Notes: generated by a model from the letters alone, not told the origin. Counted from the stretch's first letter, positions 23,021-36,504 are shown. The stretch is DNA of 64,000 bases from Lycocorax pyrrhopterus obiensis (GCA_014706295.1 JACSVZ010000001.1:44798383-44862382), one strand, 5' to 3'. A program made the numbers and translations.

Positions 23021-25104
23021 GCATGATAAATTCCACGGTAATAATGGCATTCCCAAAGACAATAATCCTCTTTGGATATATAAGTTGTTTTATATGTTTT
23101 CAAAACTGGTAGTAGTATTTTACTGCCATTGTGACTGAGGAAACTGGAGAAAGCCCATGCCGTTGCTTTCAGTTGTTTCCTGTTTTTTAAATACAGATAT
23201 TTTTTTGAGGCTTGTATACTTCTTTTACCAAGATTTTGTCATTGCAAATTACTGTTTGCTATTGAATAAATAAATGTTAATTAGGATCATCATTTACTTG
23301 AGCTACAAAAGTTGGTTTCATTGGAAGGAAGTATGTAATTTAGAAGTGTTAATTGTTTTATTCTACTTTGAAAGTTAGTTAAACATTATTACTGATATTT
23401 TTGTTATATGATAAATAAATTTGAATGTCACATAAAAAAAAAAAAGATTACATGAACTCAGTAAACTTTGGGGACCTAATCAAAATTTGTAAATCCCTGT
23501 CTTTGAATACATTAGCTCTGAAAGTTTTTTGGGTTATTTTTTTATTGTCTTTGTACTATATCGTAACAAGAAATATTAATCTAGAGTGAAAATAAATACT
23601 TTTGGTCTTGAAATAGGAAGATATTTAATTTCTTTTATAAGACAAAGATTGTTCTCTACCTGAAAAAATGTGGGAATAGCAATTTATTCCAGGATTGAGA
23701 CTGTTTAAGGTAAATACTAAAATAAACCCCACTGTACATAAAAATTGGTTCCTTTGCCTCATTAGGAAAGGCTCAAATATTGAAATTAAAATAAGATGAG
23801 CATTAAATTTCTTTTACCCTGTCATCTTAATGTTTGTGTCTAGTCTTACTGTTTATGTAAACAATCCTATTATCCATTAATGTCTCTGTCTGCTAATAAA
23901 TATATCCATTTTCTTCTCTTACAAAGTTTCCTTTGTAGTATTTTCACTTACCTTGTCTTTTTTTTCCTAACACATGCTTTCTTCTGATCAAAGCAATTTT
24001 TGTTTATTTGCTGCTTTGTTTTGCTTGCAAGGAAAAAAGCCTCATCAGGTTTTTTTGCAAGTCAGCAATTACTTAGTGCTATGACGTGAATAAAGTGTTT
24101 GAAGGCAAGAGAATATTCCACTATGACTTAAAACATGTTTAAAAAAAACTAGAAAGAAGAAAAAGACCCAAATATGAGTGAGCTTTATAAATTATTTACT
24201 TTGAATTTGAAGATCATTATTAGAACCCATCTTTACTTACAAAACATTGAATTTATTATTATATTCTGAATCACATTTAGTTACCCATCATCTATGTGAT
24301 TCTACCACCTTTAGATTCAGGGTTTTTAAAAAACCCAACATGAAAAGTGTTTTTATACATTCACTTTGCATTTGAGAGATGTTATTTAAACTTCATATGT
24401 TCGTATATATTTGTAGATGAGGCTATGCCATGCTTTGGTAGCTAATCTGCTGCATTGGGAACACGATAGTTCATTAAGAAAATAAATATGCTGTATTTCT
24501 GGGAAGTTACCATGTACCATAAATTGCATTGGGTACCTGGACAGTAAAAAAAGATGGATGGCTACATTAGAAGCAAACATACCACTGAAATAAATTACCT
24601 GAAATCTGCTTAACTCCTGTCTCTCCATCCTTCTCCAAGGAATAAATCACTGTTATTTCAGCACATATCATGCTATTGCTGAAGAGGAAGAATATATAAT
24701 GATGCAGAGTTGTATATGTTTTATATTTCACAATATGTAGATGGATGTAGAGAAAAGTACCTTCACAAAAATGTGTCATTTAATCATAAGACAAGATTTT
24801 TTAAAATAAATTTTTGTTACAAACTGATAATACAGAAAAAGTAGAGATTACTGATGATGAAATGAAAAATATTCAAAGGACAGTAATCTCATCTAGAAAA
24901 ATACGCTAGTCTTTCAAAAAAAAAGGCAAATAACTGGCAGTCTTAAAAATCATCAGTGAGTTCAGTGAGCACTTTTTGAAAGCAAATGGATGCAGAGCTT
25001 TAAAGGGTTTTAAATCTGTAAAATCTGATTCACCATTGCTCCAATGCCTGTACATCTACATTTACTTTGCTAAAATAAAGTTGGTGTAAGTCTTCTTATG
25101 AACT
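23021..25104. other. Unique AT-rich sequence, no gene seen
   Basis: No recognisable element apart from a 12-nt A run near 23433. Minus-strand open frames of 80 and 70 codons at 24386-24779 overlap each other and have no domain. Confidence 0.55.
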
Positions 25105-25410
25105 TGTGTTCTCACAGATGAAGGAAAGACTTAAAGAGCTCAGTCTATTTAACTTACTAAAGGAAATGTTAGGAAGCAATTTAATTGAAAGAATTTTAGT
25201 ATCTTCCAGGGGAAATGATTTTTGATAATAAAAGGCTTCTTAATATAGAAGACACAAGAGTAATTAAATTCAGTGGCTGGAAGTGGATTAGAAACAAAAT
25301 CAAACTGAATTTTAGGTACATGTTTAAACCATCTTGAATTACCAGCTAGTATAGCAATTCAATGAAAAAGTGGAGAGTTTGTTTTAACTCCAGACCAGAA
25401 ATCTTTATCA
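25105..25410 (+). mobile_element. Ancient amniote CR1-type LINE fragment
   Basis: Matches the C-terminal coding and early 3' part of a very old CR1-type LINE shared widely among reptiles and birds. The block AGAGCTCAGTCTATTTA is at about 25136-25152, a decayed 'tctataagtacct' equivalent near 25190-25210, and the 'aatggctggaagtt' equivalent (CAGTGGCTGGAAGTGG) near 25273-25288. The order and spacing agree with the family. The many substitutions imply an old insertion. Edges are approximate. Confidence 0.65.
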
Positions 25411-27799
25411 CAGTTGCATTCAATGAATCAAAGCTTTTAAGAACTGATGCAAGAATCAGAATAAGAAATATTAGATCACCTGGGAGCAGATGTTATATCC
25501 AGATGGGACAAGTAAAAGCGTAATCTTCACCTCTCCTTTGGACTGTGCTGCAGCACACATGCACTAATGTGTTGGTTAGATGGTTTTAAATGGTTTCCAT
25601 ATTGGTTGCCCTTCAGTTTCTGAGCTCAGTTAACACTTTGTGCAAAAACTTTTGTCAAATCACTACAGATACCATTTGCATTTTAGCAATTCCTAGGCAC
25701 CCACTCAGTTCTAGCGTTCTCATAATCTGAAATAAAATTCTTACTGCTTTAATAGCCTGATATCAGTGGAATTGTTTCAAAAGCCACAACTATATCAGAA
25801 TCTGCTTTGCCTTTTAGAGAAATGGTCCAAGCATATTAAGGTCATAAGTTCATCTCTGTTAAGATTTACATAACACCATTATTTTGTTTGGAAATCTATT
25901 GCACATCCAGTAAGTCTGTCTACCACTCTGCAGCTTCCTCAGCCACAATCATCTTGGATTTTTAAGTGCTTTTTTGCCGCTTTCTGTAAATTATAAGGAT
26001 CCTGATTTGCACACCAAAATGCCACTTGGTTCTGTTCAGATTGGCAATGCACCTTGTATCAGCTTCAGAAAGGAGATTTATATCCAAAGCTTCTCACCTC
26101 CCCAGGAGTATAAGGAATCTCTTTTTAAAAAATTTAATGATGTAAATGTCTGCTGACATGCTGCTACTACATGCGTGTACAAAACGGAACACTGGGAAAT
26201 CAATTTAACTCCAGTACAGAGACACTCTTTTCACAGGGTATGTGGGCAGTCGTCTAACAATCATCTCCATACTTCCTCCTTTTTTTCCCTTTAGCAGTGC
26301 TGTCAATTTTTTGACTATTTTCTGTTCTTCGGCTACTGCAGGCACGGATGCAAACAGGTGACAGCATATTTCTGTCCGTCCCCAATTAGTCAGCTGGAGC
26401 TTTTTGAAACAGTATGTAACGTTGGTCATTGACCTAGGGATAGCACATACAGCACCAGCCTGTATCCCACAATGGTCTTACAGGTTACACACCCAAAGCC
26501 ATGGGCAAGGGGAGATCTCCCACACCACCCTCTGTCTCCGTGTGACATCTCAAAGTCCAGTTTGCAGTTCATGAGCCCATTGGCCTCTTCTCCAGCTTCA
26601 CATGGTGTTTTCAGGATCTTAGAGTCTTTTTCTTACTGACTGCATGCACACACTCCTCTGAAATAGAAAATTCATACTGATTTGCAATTTTTGCCGACAG
26701 TATTGCCTGTACCTTGCAACACCACACAGAGCCCTAAGTCTGCCCCAGTAAAACTGCATGACAATCTTGTAGGGCTGCACCAAACACTGAGGCCTCTCAC
26801 TCCAGCTCACAGGATCTGTGTCTTCCTAGCATGCACCAGTGGTTGTATCAGGGCCCCCTTTTTTAGAGGGTGCCAAAGGAATTGGGCAGCCAGTCAGAGA
26901 ATAGTTTAAAAATACATGGCATGACAGTGTCAGAAATGGCCATCAGCCAATCACAAAGCACAGTGAACACACACAGGGATTGATGGTCTCCTAAGTGATA
27001 GCCTCTCTGGACACAGTGAGAGGACACTTCTGTTATGCTTCTGGGCAGGGATGGCTCAGCAATAACTGAGCATTACGAAAACACACAGGACTTGACATTG
27101 TCAAAAAAGGCCCTGTCATAAAATGGTGTCTGAAATCTTGAATAAAAGTTGTCCCTATTTTATTGCCAAGGACAAGCTCAAGGAAAGCACATTATGTCTT
27201 ATTACATAGTTTGCTATTTCTTGTCATGATGAGCACGTTCTCGTTCCCATCCTATATGCGTATGGTTCCTCAAGTACAGTACAATCAGTGTTACAAACTT
27301 TGCCTAAAATTGGAGAGGATCAGCCCTGACAGAGACTTATAGCATATAAAAGCTGACTGTGTTTATGGACATAACTGTCTAACAACACTATTTGAGAAGG
27401 AATACATGAAACAGAAGAACTCTAAATATTAAAGAACAATTAGTGCAGAATTTTCTATTGACAACTGCAGTGTCTATTACTCCATTGCATATAACTGAGG
27501 TTATATGCATGCTCTGGAAAGCCCTTCAACTGGGGTACTTGAAGGAACATATAAAGACATGAAAGTCTTTATATAGTGAGCTTATTCCACAGGTGTTAGG
27601 GAAAACATGTTCTTTCCATGACCTTTTCTTTTAAAAAGGGTTTAGTTGCTACATTTTTTCTTCTGTTTTTTCCTTAAATGCTATTCCAGCAATGGAAAGA
27701 GTATTTTTATGCTGAGTTGGAGGCTGTTATAAGTACTCTGCTGTCCTTATGACCATCACAGCCAAAGAACCGGCAAGATGCTTGCATTTTCTACAAGTC
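25411..27799. other. Unique sequence, partly GC-richer
   Basis: GC content rises visibly from about 26.2 to 27.1 kb compared with the rest of the window. I could not assign this to a transposon family or gene. Open frames (74, 63 and 75 codons) are on opposing strands and unrecognised. An ERV origin is possible but not shown. Confidence 0.5.
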
Positions 27800-28640
27800 T
27801 TGCCTGCAAACAGGGCAGCACACCACTGGTACTAAAACCCGCGGGTGCGTCAATGAGCTGAGTACTTTGTCATTCCCACGAGTCACTGACAACCCCAGTT
27901 ATTATCAAGGCCTCTTCGGTTGGTAGCTATGCAGCCAGGAGTGGAAGATATATTTACCTACTCAAGGCTAAGAAGGAGGGCTTACTCCTCCAAGACTGAG
28001 ACTTACCAGATGCCCTTGTTAGGATCTTATCTGCCTTCAGGATCCTGCACAGAGTGTGTGAGAGAAGATAGAAAGAGAAAGCAGAAGACTGAGAGTGGAA
28101 GCTCCCACAGAGCCATGGGCATTAGCAACTACTGCCCACTGCAATTCATTCACTTGGCCAGTACTCAGCAAGACATATTTTTGCCCTTTCAAGTTCAGAA
28201 AAATGTAAAGTGGGACAGGGCAGGGCTGTCACAAGGAGAGATACTCACCTCTATGGGGTGGATATTGGCTGTTTGTAGCCAGTTGAAGCTGTTTGGAGCT
28301 GGTTCTTCCACCGTGCTGCTTATGGGGAGCTGCCAGTGGCTGCCAACCAGCTGGAAGTGAGGACCTGACAAACTCAGAGGAGGGGAAACAGTCCTCTGTG
28401 TTGTGGGGTACGGAGGCACCTTGTGATTCCCCATGGGGACCCCAGAAGGAACCTCCAGTGCAAGAGACAAACAGACCCACGGAGTCCCAAGATGGGTCCT
28501 GGGCCCGAGGGGACTGGTCCCACCATAAGCACTCCACTCCTCCTGGCAGGGAGTGCAAAGCATCAACCCTCACTGTGGCAGCCACCATCCTGTGCTGATG
28601 TGGCAGAGCCCAGGAACACAGGCAGATAGGGGAAGAGGTG
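27800..28640. other. GC-rich block of unknown origin
   Basis: A roughly 0.8-kb block clearly richer in G+C than its surroundings. It carries overlapping open frames on both strands: 146 codons on plus at 27920-28360, 123 and 119 codons on minus at 28195-28588, and 101 codons on plus at 28293-28598. Mutually overlapping frames in several phases are expected in GC-rich DNA with fewer stop codons, and none shows a domain, signal peptide or Cys/His pattern I recognise. A decayed LTR or retroviral internal region is one explanation; a non-coding RNA exon is another. Confidence 0.4.
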
Positions 28641-30065
28641 TTGGTGTTAGCTACTATTCTTGTGTAACTTTTTCAAGGGTATTATCAGTGAGAATTTTCT
28701 GTACTAATTTAAAAATTTAATTAGGCAGAAGTAAATTTCTGGATCCATAGCTTCAGTTTGTTCTCTTTGCCCATAAAAAGATTTTGACTGTAGAAGCCCA
28801 TGAACTGGGAGAGATCCAAAGCATGAAAAATTCAATGGTAAGCTAATTATGCAAAATTCCTGATCACCTCAGGCTGTTCAAATTGGAAAGTATCTATTTG
28901 TTACTTTTGAAATATTAGCTCATAAATATATGCCTCTTTATGCTTGACTCTGCTTTCTGCTCCAGCTCACTGCATAAGCTTTCAACACAAGCTCTAATCT
29001 ACATGGCAGGTATATTTGAACCCTTAACCAAACTAGTGGTAATTTGGTTCAGGCTCCAGAGGAGGTAAAGACCTGAGCCATTGCCAGGCCAAGAACTCCT
29101 CTATTTCCAATGCATTCTCTGAAAACCCACAAAGGAGCAGAGTGACACAGTGAGCTTGGAACGCTGATCATGAGAATAATTCATAAATAGTGGGTGGATC
29201 TTCTAAGACTCAGTTTTCAAAGCACAAAAAAAGCTGTGGGTACATGGAGTCTCATCCATACCTTTCCCATAAGCCAACCACTTTATTCTACAAACATGAC
29301 TGCCTCAATGAGCTCTCTTTGAGCTCTCTTGCAGACTGCAGTCATGACATTGATCTCCTGAGCTGGGATGCCTCTCAAAGATGCTCCTCGAAGCAGAGAG
29401 ACTTTTTACTGACAGCAGACCTTTAGTAAGTGACCAGATCATGCATAACCTTGAAGTGGGGTAACTTCGATTTGTGCTTTAGTAATGGATTTGTGTCTTT
29501 GTAACTTTGATTTGTCTTGATAGTTTTGGTACATTGTTCAAATGATTGTTGCTGTACTGTAATAGTGAGAACCATGACATACAACTTTGTCAAGAGAGAC
29601 TTTTTCATCATATTAAAACACTTTGGCTAATACCTTTTTCAGAGATGAAAATCACCCATTCACAACAGCCTATTGGTAAGACCAAAGCTCCACAACAGCT
29701 GTGTGTAACCTCCCATGGTCCTGGATGGCCTTTCTTGCCTTGCTCTATCCATGATTATTTATGTGTTGTTGAATGTGCTCTTCCTATACTTACACTTGCT
29801 ATGGCAAAGACTTCATTTTTTGGACATATACACAAAATTATTAGTTCCCTATATGCTAGAAGGAAAATCTTCCCTTTTTAACTGTTATTCAAAGAACGCA
29901 ATCATTAGCTTCTCTTGCTTGCACAAGATTGTTTTTTCTTTTCTTTCTCACCAGTGATCACTGGCTGAAGGACTGGAAAAATAGTCCATTGGTAATGTAA
30001 CTCATTCTTGTAAACTTCCTGGAACAGAGCAGGGCTCTTGACGGAGAAAAGAAGAAATAGCCTAG
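28641..30065. other. Unique sequence, no gene seen
   Basis: No recognisable element. It contains a small 11-bp near-tandem duplication (GAGCTCTCTT units) at 29310-29330. Plus-strand frames of 78, 111 and 80 codons are without domains. Confidence 0.5.
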
Positions 30066-30089
30066 CCCCACCCTCCCCCCCCTTCCCCC
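30066..30089 (-). other. Predicted G-quadruplex (minus strand)
   Basis: Four C runs of 4, 3, 8 and 5 on the plus strand are separated by spacers of only 1, 1 and 2 nt. The minus strand therefore has four G runs with very short loops, which fits the canonical G3+N1-7 rule well. Short loops are known to favour stable parallel quadruplexes. The tract is isolated in ordinary AT-rich DNA, not in a CpG island. Confidence 0.7.
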
Positions 30090-33000
30090 AAAACACCTCC
30101 TACAGACAGTCTTCAATTGCATACTGAGTTACAGATCTTTAGCATTACAGGTCATTAAAACCACTTTTCCACCTGGTCTCACATCTCTTCACCAATGTGT
30201 CCCAAAGCTGTCACTGTACCCTGTGCTGTGAAAACAGTTAGTTGCAGAACTGTAGCTTGTAAAGGGCCAGTGGAAAACAGAGAAGTATCTAGAGAAAACT
30301 GTTCCACTGCACTGAGAAGCAGCTCAATTTTGTACACTCTTAGGTGTGAAGACAAGGTGGTTTGACATGTGGTAAGTCCTCTGGTTGAGAAAATGTGAAG
30401 ATGCAATTTAGACAGAAACAAGATAATAGAAACCAAGATTTGTTGAGACAGGTCATAGAGACCAACCCTAATTTTTCAAGCAGAAATTGAAGAAAATCTC
30501 TTTGAGTCAAATCTGATCTTCTTTAAGGCAGATTTTGCTTTGTCAACATCATTGCCATTTGGGTCGAGTCTAATAAGTCTGGGCGAACTGGATGGGAGAA
30601 GCAGAGATTTAAGGAGGCACAAACAAGGAAATATGTTAGAACCAGCTGCAGTGAAAGGGGAGATTCATAAAGCCATGAACCAATAAGTAAAAAAAGACTG
30701 TGGCTATATTTTTTTTAATTTTTGATTATTTTCTGCCATAATGATCTGGGTTCTACTTGCTGTTTGAGACCAGATGATGTGCCCTCAACACACAGAGGAA
30801 AAGCACTCATAGAAGAATAGTCTGTTCCTGAACAGAATTCCTATTACATTCAAAGGAACACATCTGCACTCCAATTTAGGATGTAATTCAATACCTCACA
30901 ATTTCAATACGATACCTAAGCTGCCCAAGAGTGTCCCCTCAATTCAATTGCATTTCTGCATGCTTGCCAAAGATCAATAGCTGAGGCCTTGAACATTTCT
31001 CCTGTCTATATGCATAGTAAGATGACATAATTCCTCTATTTTAGAACATGGTTCCCTGCATAGAAGCTACTTCTTTCTTCATCCCCATATCTCTTCTAGG
31101 ATTCGTTTGAGATCAAAGTATCTACCAGTGGGAAAAGGAGTGTGTTATAGTCCTGCTGACTATAACTATGCTGCTAAATAACACAGAGCAATGGATCAGT
31201 CTTAGGGTTGAGTCCAGGCCAAACTGCCCAAATGCGATTGCTTTCATATATGCCAAAGTTGGCTGTTTCTACAGCTTGGACCGAAGAAAACTCATTTGAA
31301 CGGTCAGAGCAAAAGAATGAATAAACAGTGAAGCATCTCAACTGACCTAGAGATGATCACAGCTTTGCCCCATGTATCAACAGTCTTAAGGCCTCTGCCT
31401 CACAACATGCTTCCTGTATGAACCAAGCATCCACTCCCAGTGTTACATTCTTGGCCAGACTGAAACACCCGTACAGACAAATCTGGAGCCCTGGCAGAGA
31501 GAGATCTGAATCTAGGAAGTATCCAGCAGTGAAAACACATTCTCTAAATGGAGATTGGATTTTTTTGGTGGGGAAAGTGTATGTATGCTCACAAAGGGGA
31601 GCAGTAGCATGAGGAAGAACTGAAAACTGGGCCAGCAAGACTCAGGTTTGCCAAGAGAAGTCCAGGAGCAACAATTGAATGTAAGATAATGTGAATGAAT
31701 GTTTGCCTGAGTGCTTACTCCATGGAATAATTTTGCATAATAGCAGAGTAGCTTCATACCTGTTCAGCAGTTCATAACTGTCAAGATAATTTTGTAATCT
31801 GGTGATGAACCCTCTGCTGTGGAACCATGGCATTTTTGCACAAAACTCTGTGCTCAGTGTTGCTGGAGGAGGCAGGACTACAGTGAATTAAAACAGTGGA
31901 TTTATAAATATCTGAAATGTTGAGTATCTACATAATAGAGAGTATCTCCCCTCTGATGTGAAATCACAGTGATAAGCACCAAGCACATGGTTGGCAACTG
32001 CTCAACAAACTTCCTGTTGTGCACTGGTCCCTCGTTAAGAATGTTTCTACTTATCAGAAACAGCTTCAGGTTACACACTGTAAGTGCTGTCACTGCAAAC
32101 AAGGCTGGTGCCATGGTGTAAAACATGAATCTTCAAGTCTACTTGACCAATAAGAAATGATCTTTGATGTCGTGGTGTATCAGGGCACAAGATAATTGTG
32201 AATTGCCTGTAGCAACAAGTACATCTCCCTACCTCACATTTGTGCTAACAGATCATGTTAAATATGCCCTTGATTTATGCAGCATTACTTATACAGGTAT
32301 TGGCAATTGCTCTTCCTAGGGCTCATGTCCAGTCTGTGATAACATAGTGCTCCTATATTGTAACACTGCATTATAATGATGTAGGAGAAAAAACCATCAT
32401 AGACTCTTCTGTTCTCCTCTTACCCCCTAACATGGAAGCTTGGGAAGCATCTGATGGGATTCACAAAGATCCTGAGGAATCATCTTTCAACAGCTTCGGG
32501 GCATTTAGATACAAACTATTAACTACGAATATATGCATGGGTCATGCATCAGTTATAAGAAGTAAGAAGGCCAAGTGTTGAGTAAGAGTTTATGATGCCT
32601 TGCATCCTCAAAATATTACTATTTTGTGTGTATCAAATTATTTTTTCCCCCATTGCTAGTTATTTGAAATAATATGTGGAAAGTGCTACAACACAGAAAA
32701 GTGATGGTTTTGTAAAATGACACTGAGTTGTTGCATTGCATGCCCTTGAGTCTGACATGAGGAAGTAGTGGAACACTGACTTTGCAAAACCCGCAAGGTA
32801 TTTTAAGATACTATGAGAAAGAAGGACACCAAAGGCTTTTTGGGAGCTTGGCTAGAACAGTGTTACAGCCATGTCCAGTTTTGGGTTGGGTTTTTTCAAA
32901 GGAAACTAGCTAAATCATTCCAATTATCATCTTCGGAATGAATGAACATTTAACCCATGACTGAACTGGGAAGCTGGGTTATCTGAACCTGTATTCATAG

Positions 33001-35428
33001 AAAACCAATGTGCTGCTACTCTGCAAACATTTAATTCCTATTACTTTAGCTCTCAAGAGCGTTTGCCCAGAAGGGAATGTTACTTTCTCACATGATAGTG
33101 AAAACTCTCGTAATATATTCATATCTAGAAAAAAAATATGGAATCAAAGTGTGTAGTGCGGAATGGTGAATTTTCTTCTAGTGCAAACATCCATTGGAAA
33201 GGAAAGATTTTACATGATCTTCCTTCAACACAAGCAAAGTTCTTTAAAAATTTTAATACATACAAATTTATAAGTGAAATTTCACTCCATGGAATGTTTC
33301 TCCTGGAAAAAATAGGGATGAAATTTATCCAGTAATTACTGAATCGTGCTTGCAGAAATCAAATTGTTTATTTCTCTTCCTTTGTTAGTTATTTTATCTC
33401 TATATAAATTTAAGGACAATCCTATATTTTAAAATATATGTCGATTTGTTCCTCTCAGGACACTACTTTTTTTCTCTTTTGTGTGCTTGTCACTCTTTCT
33501 TGCATCAAACTCGGTTGTAATGATGTCACTGATTTCAAGGAAGTTTAGTGTCTTATTTAAGACTGAAAAAGGTCTAGCTCTGGAAGATGAAAGATCTTCA
33601 GTGTTCAGGCAAGAAGGGAGCAGAAAAAGAAAGTATTTTTCAGCTTTTGAATTGTAAGATAGACTAGAAGAATTAGTTCAAAGGCATAGAACAGATTTAT
33701 GAAGAAAGGCGTAGAGGCATCTTTTGTTTTCTACTGGATTTCTATATTGCTTACAATAATTTTTCTGGTTTTTTACTTACAACCTTGATTTCATGTGCTG
33801 TTTGAATCACTAATAAGAGTAAAGTTCTGGAAACTTTGTACAGGAAGCCCGTAGTCAGAGCTCCATATAAAATCAAGTGAAATTTGAAAATAGAATTCTG
33901 ATGGTTATATAAAGAGTGTTTAAATTTTTTACTTCTGTGGTTTTTTATTTGTTAAAATATCCTATGTCTTAATACTGCCTTATGTATTGTTAGAAGAGAC
34001 ATACTCATACATGAGTATAAGCTGGCCATCTTAGAATAGCACCCACAGAGTTCTCAGCTATTGACAACAGCACATGCTGAATATGTCATTTGGTTTCGGC
34101 TTGATTGGGAAGGACAAAAGGAAGAATAAAACCAGTTGCATTATCTACCATTTTGTTCTACATCTCGCATTTTCTCTATTGCAGACTTCCATTATTAGCA
34201 TGGAAAAAAAGGAAGCTTTTCCCATCTCCAGATTAAGAAGTATCTATGATGTCATTTAGGCACTTCAGTCAGTTTCATAATGATGGTTGAAATTAATTCA
34301 ATCCTAGTCCCAGTTACGTACAATTTGTGAAATAAAAATGTAAGAAATACAACATTTAAAAGAATGTTAATTGCAAAGGCTAGAAATAGAGATGACTGAG
34401 TTCTTACAAGATGTGTTTTTGTACCCTGTGCCCAAAAGCCTGTATATAAATCTACATTCCAGTAACTAAATATGGTTTGGCTTTCAGAATGCTGAATCAC
34501 TCAAGAAAGCTGTTGACATAATTGAAAGCCAGAGAAACTTGCTCTCTCTGAAAATAAAGCTGTATTTTCTTATATGCATAATTTTAGCATATTTATTGAA
34601 CGATTTCAATCAGAAATTATCTAACTCTTCTTCATAAATTTGCCTGCTGAAATACTCTGTTTTGCAATACATTCTCTCTATCATCATTTTACCTCCTATA
34701 TACTGGACAACCAGTATCTCAAGAGCAAACTTAAGATGAAAGGGAATCAAAACAAAGATCTAAATCTAGTAATTATTTCCTGGGTGCATAACAAAACCTA
34801 GAGCCGTTTTTTCCTGCAATCTTAAAACTCTAGGGAATTTGGTCTACAATTCTACAGAGCTGGCTGAGATCCAGACTCATTCATATTTCACAGAAATTTG
34901 AGCAGGAATATTTTTATGAATGTTTACTGCATTACCTCTCAGCTGGACAATCTCCATGTTAAATGAAAGGATTATACTATATGTTAGCTGAACCCTGAGG
35001 CTTCTAGTATTCTGTTTTGCAAATTATAACTAAAAAAATATTAACCACATTAGCAAGAAGAAAATAGCAACAATAATGGCTTAATGGACAGAACAGCTGT
35101 TTTGCTGTTACTGATACTCCATTTACTATTTAGAGATCACCAGGTCTAAAAAATACACTTTTTAGCTACTAAATGCTCAGTGTTATAACAAATAACATTG
35201 AAAGCTAAAGGAGGAATTTTTTAAATTATTTTTTTAACTAGATGTAAATCCAAACCCACTTTAATTATTTACATTAATCCAATGTTGTCCCCTACAGAGA
35301 ATTTTCTGATCCTAGGTTTTGGAACAATCTTTGTTTCAAATTCGTTATATGCATTCTTATTCATACAGAGTTTAGATTTGTACAGATGACAACAACCTAC
35401 TTTCTTGTCTGAGTAGTCTCTTTCAAAC
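30090..35428. other. Unique sequence, no gene seen
   Basis: More than 5 kb with no transposon or gene that I can support. A weak CR1-like phrase at about 32453-32476 was considered and rejected. Minus-strand open frames of up to 93 codons lie at 30179-32126 and overlap plus-strand frames. They show no domains. Confidence 0.5.
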
Positions 35429-36504
35429 CATATTGGGCTTACATAGCAAGGATTCAGTAGCTGCAGAGACTTCAGTGGTGGCTTCTGTGAGAAGATGCCA
35501 GAAGCTTCTCCTAAGTCCAATAAAGCCAATGCCAGCTGGGTCCGAGACAGACTAATTACTGGTCAAAGCTGAGCCTCTGTGACAACATATTTAAGAATGG
35601 GGAAAAATCTGCTGCTTAACAACAGCTGGAGATCGAAGTGAGAAGGTGGGAGAGAAGCAACTGTGCAGACACCAAGGTCAGCGAAGACAGAAGAGGAGGA
35701 AGTGCTCGACCTTCCACAGCAGAGATTCACCTGCAGCCCATGGTGAAGACCGAGGTGAGGCAGCTGTTCACTGGCACTCATAGGGATCCACATTGGATCA
35801 GAGATCCATCAGCAGCACATGGAGGGTCCCACACATGAGCAAGTGGAGAGTTTGACTCTCTCAAAGGAGAGTATGACTCTGTGGAGACCCCATGCTGGAG
35901 CAGGCTCCTGGCAGGACCTGTCGACCATGGAAAGAGGAGCCATGCTGAAGCAGGTTTTCTGGCAGGATTTATGACCTCATGGAAAGCAGCCAGAGTGGAG
36001 CAGCCTGTTTCTGAAGAACTGTAGCCTGTTTCACCCAGTGAAACAGACCCATGTTCATGAAGGACTGCAGCCTTTGGGAAGAACTTACATTGGAGAAGTT
36101 CATGGAGAACTGTCTCCCAAGCAAGGGACCCCACACTGGAACAGGTGAAGAATGTGGGGAAGAAGCAATGTGCGACGAACTGACCACAACTCCCTTTCCC
36201 AGTCCCTCTTCACTGCTTGGGGGAAAGAGGTAGAGAAGGTGTCAGGGAAGCTGAGTCTGGGAAAAAGGGAGAGATAGGTAGAAGGTGTTTTCAGATTTGG
36301 GCTTATTTCTCAATATCCTACTCTGATTTGATTGGTAGTAAATTAATGTAATTTCCCTGAGTCGATTCTGTTTTGCCTGTAATGACAATTGGTGAGTCTG
36401 TCCCTGTTCTTTTCTCAAGCCAAGACCCTTTTGTTGCATTTTCTCTCCCTGTCTAGCCAAGGAGGGGAGTGATGGAACAGCTTTGGTGGGCACCTGGTGT
36501 TAAC
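35429..36504 (+). mobile_element. Solo ERV LTR, nearly full length (ERVL-like)
   Basis: About 1.08 kb matching, in order and throughout, an LTR family common in bird genomes. The 5' end (TTGGGCTTACATAGCAAGG at 35433) is followed by GGTGGCTTCTGTGAGAAG near 35476 and CAATAAAGCCAATGCCAGC near 35518. Next come repeated phrases of the type 'acactggagcagg' across 35.7-36.15 kb. The end region is TTGATTGGTAGTAAATTAAT near 36328, CTGTTTTGCCTGTAATGAC near 36368 and GGTGGGCACCTGG at 36485-36497. No gag, pol or env remnant flanks it, so it is most simply a solo LTR left by recombination. The final bases appear shortened relative to the family I remember. The ERVL class label is from memory and uncertain. 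Confidence 0.8.
36337..36342 (+). terminator. Degraded LTR poly(A) signal (AGTAAA)
   Basis: In the family this position carries AATAAA in the context 'attggtaataaatta'; here one substitution gives AGTAAA, a known weak variant. It lies about 160 bp before the LTR 3' end, the expected place for the R region border. Confidence 0.5.

Noticed and set aside
27920..28360. 146-codon plus-strand open frame as a gene
   Set aside because: GC-rich context with equally long frames on the opposite strand, no recognisable domain, and no promoter or splice context that favours one frame.
32453..32476. CR1-like phrase (GATGGGATTCACAAAGATCCTGA region)
   Set aside because: Resembles the GPDGIH block of CR1, but the flanks on both sides do not continue the match. 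Too short to support.
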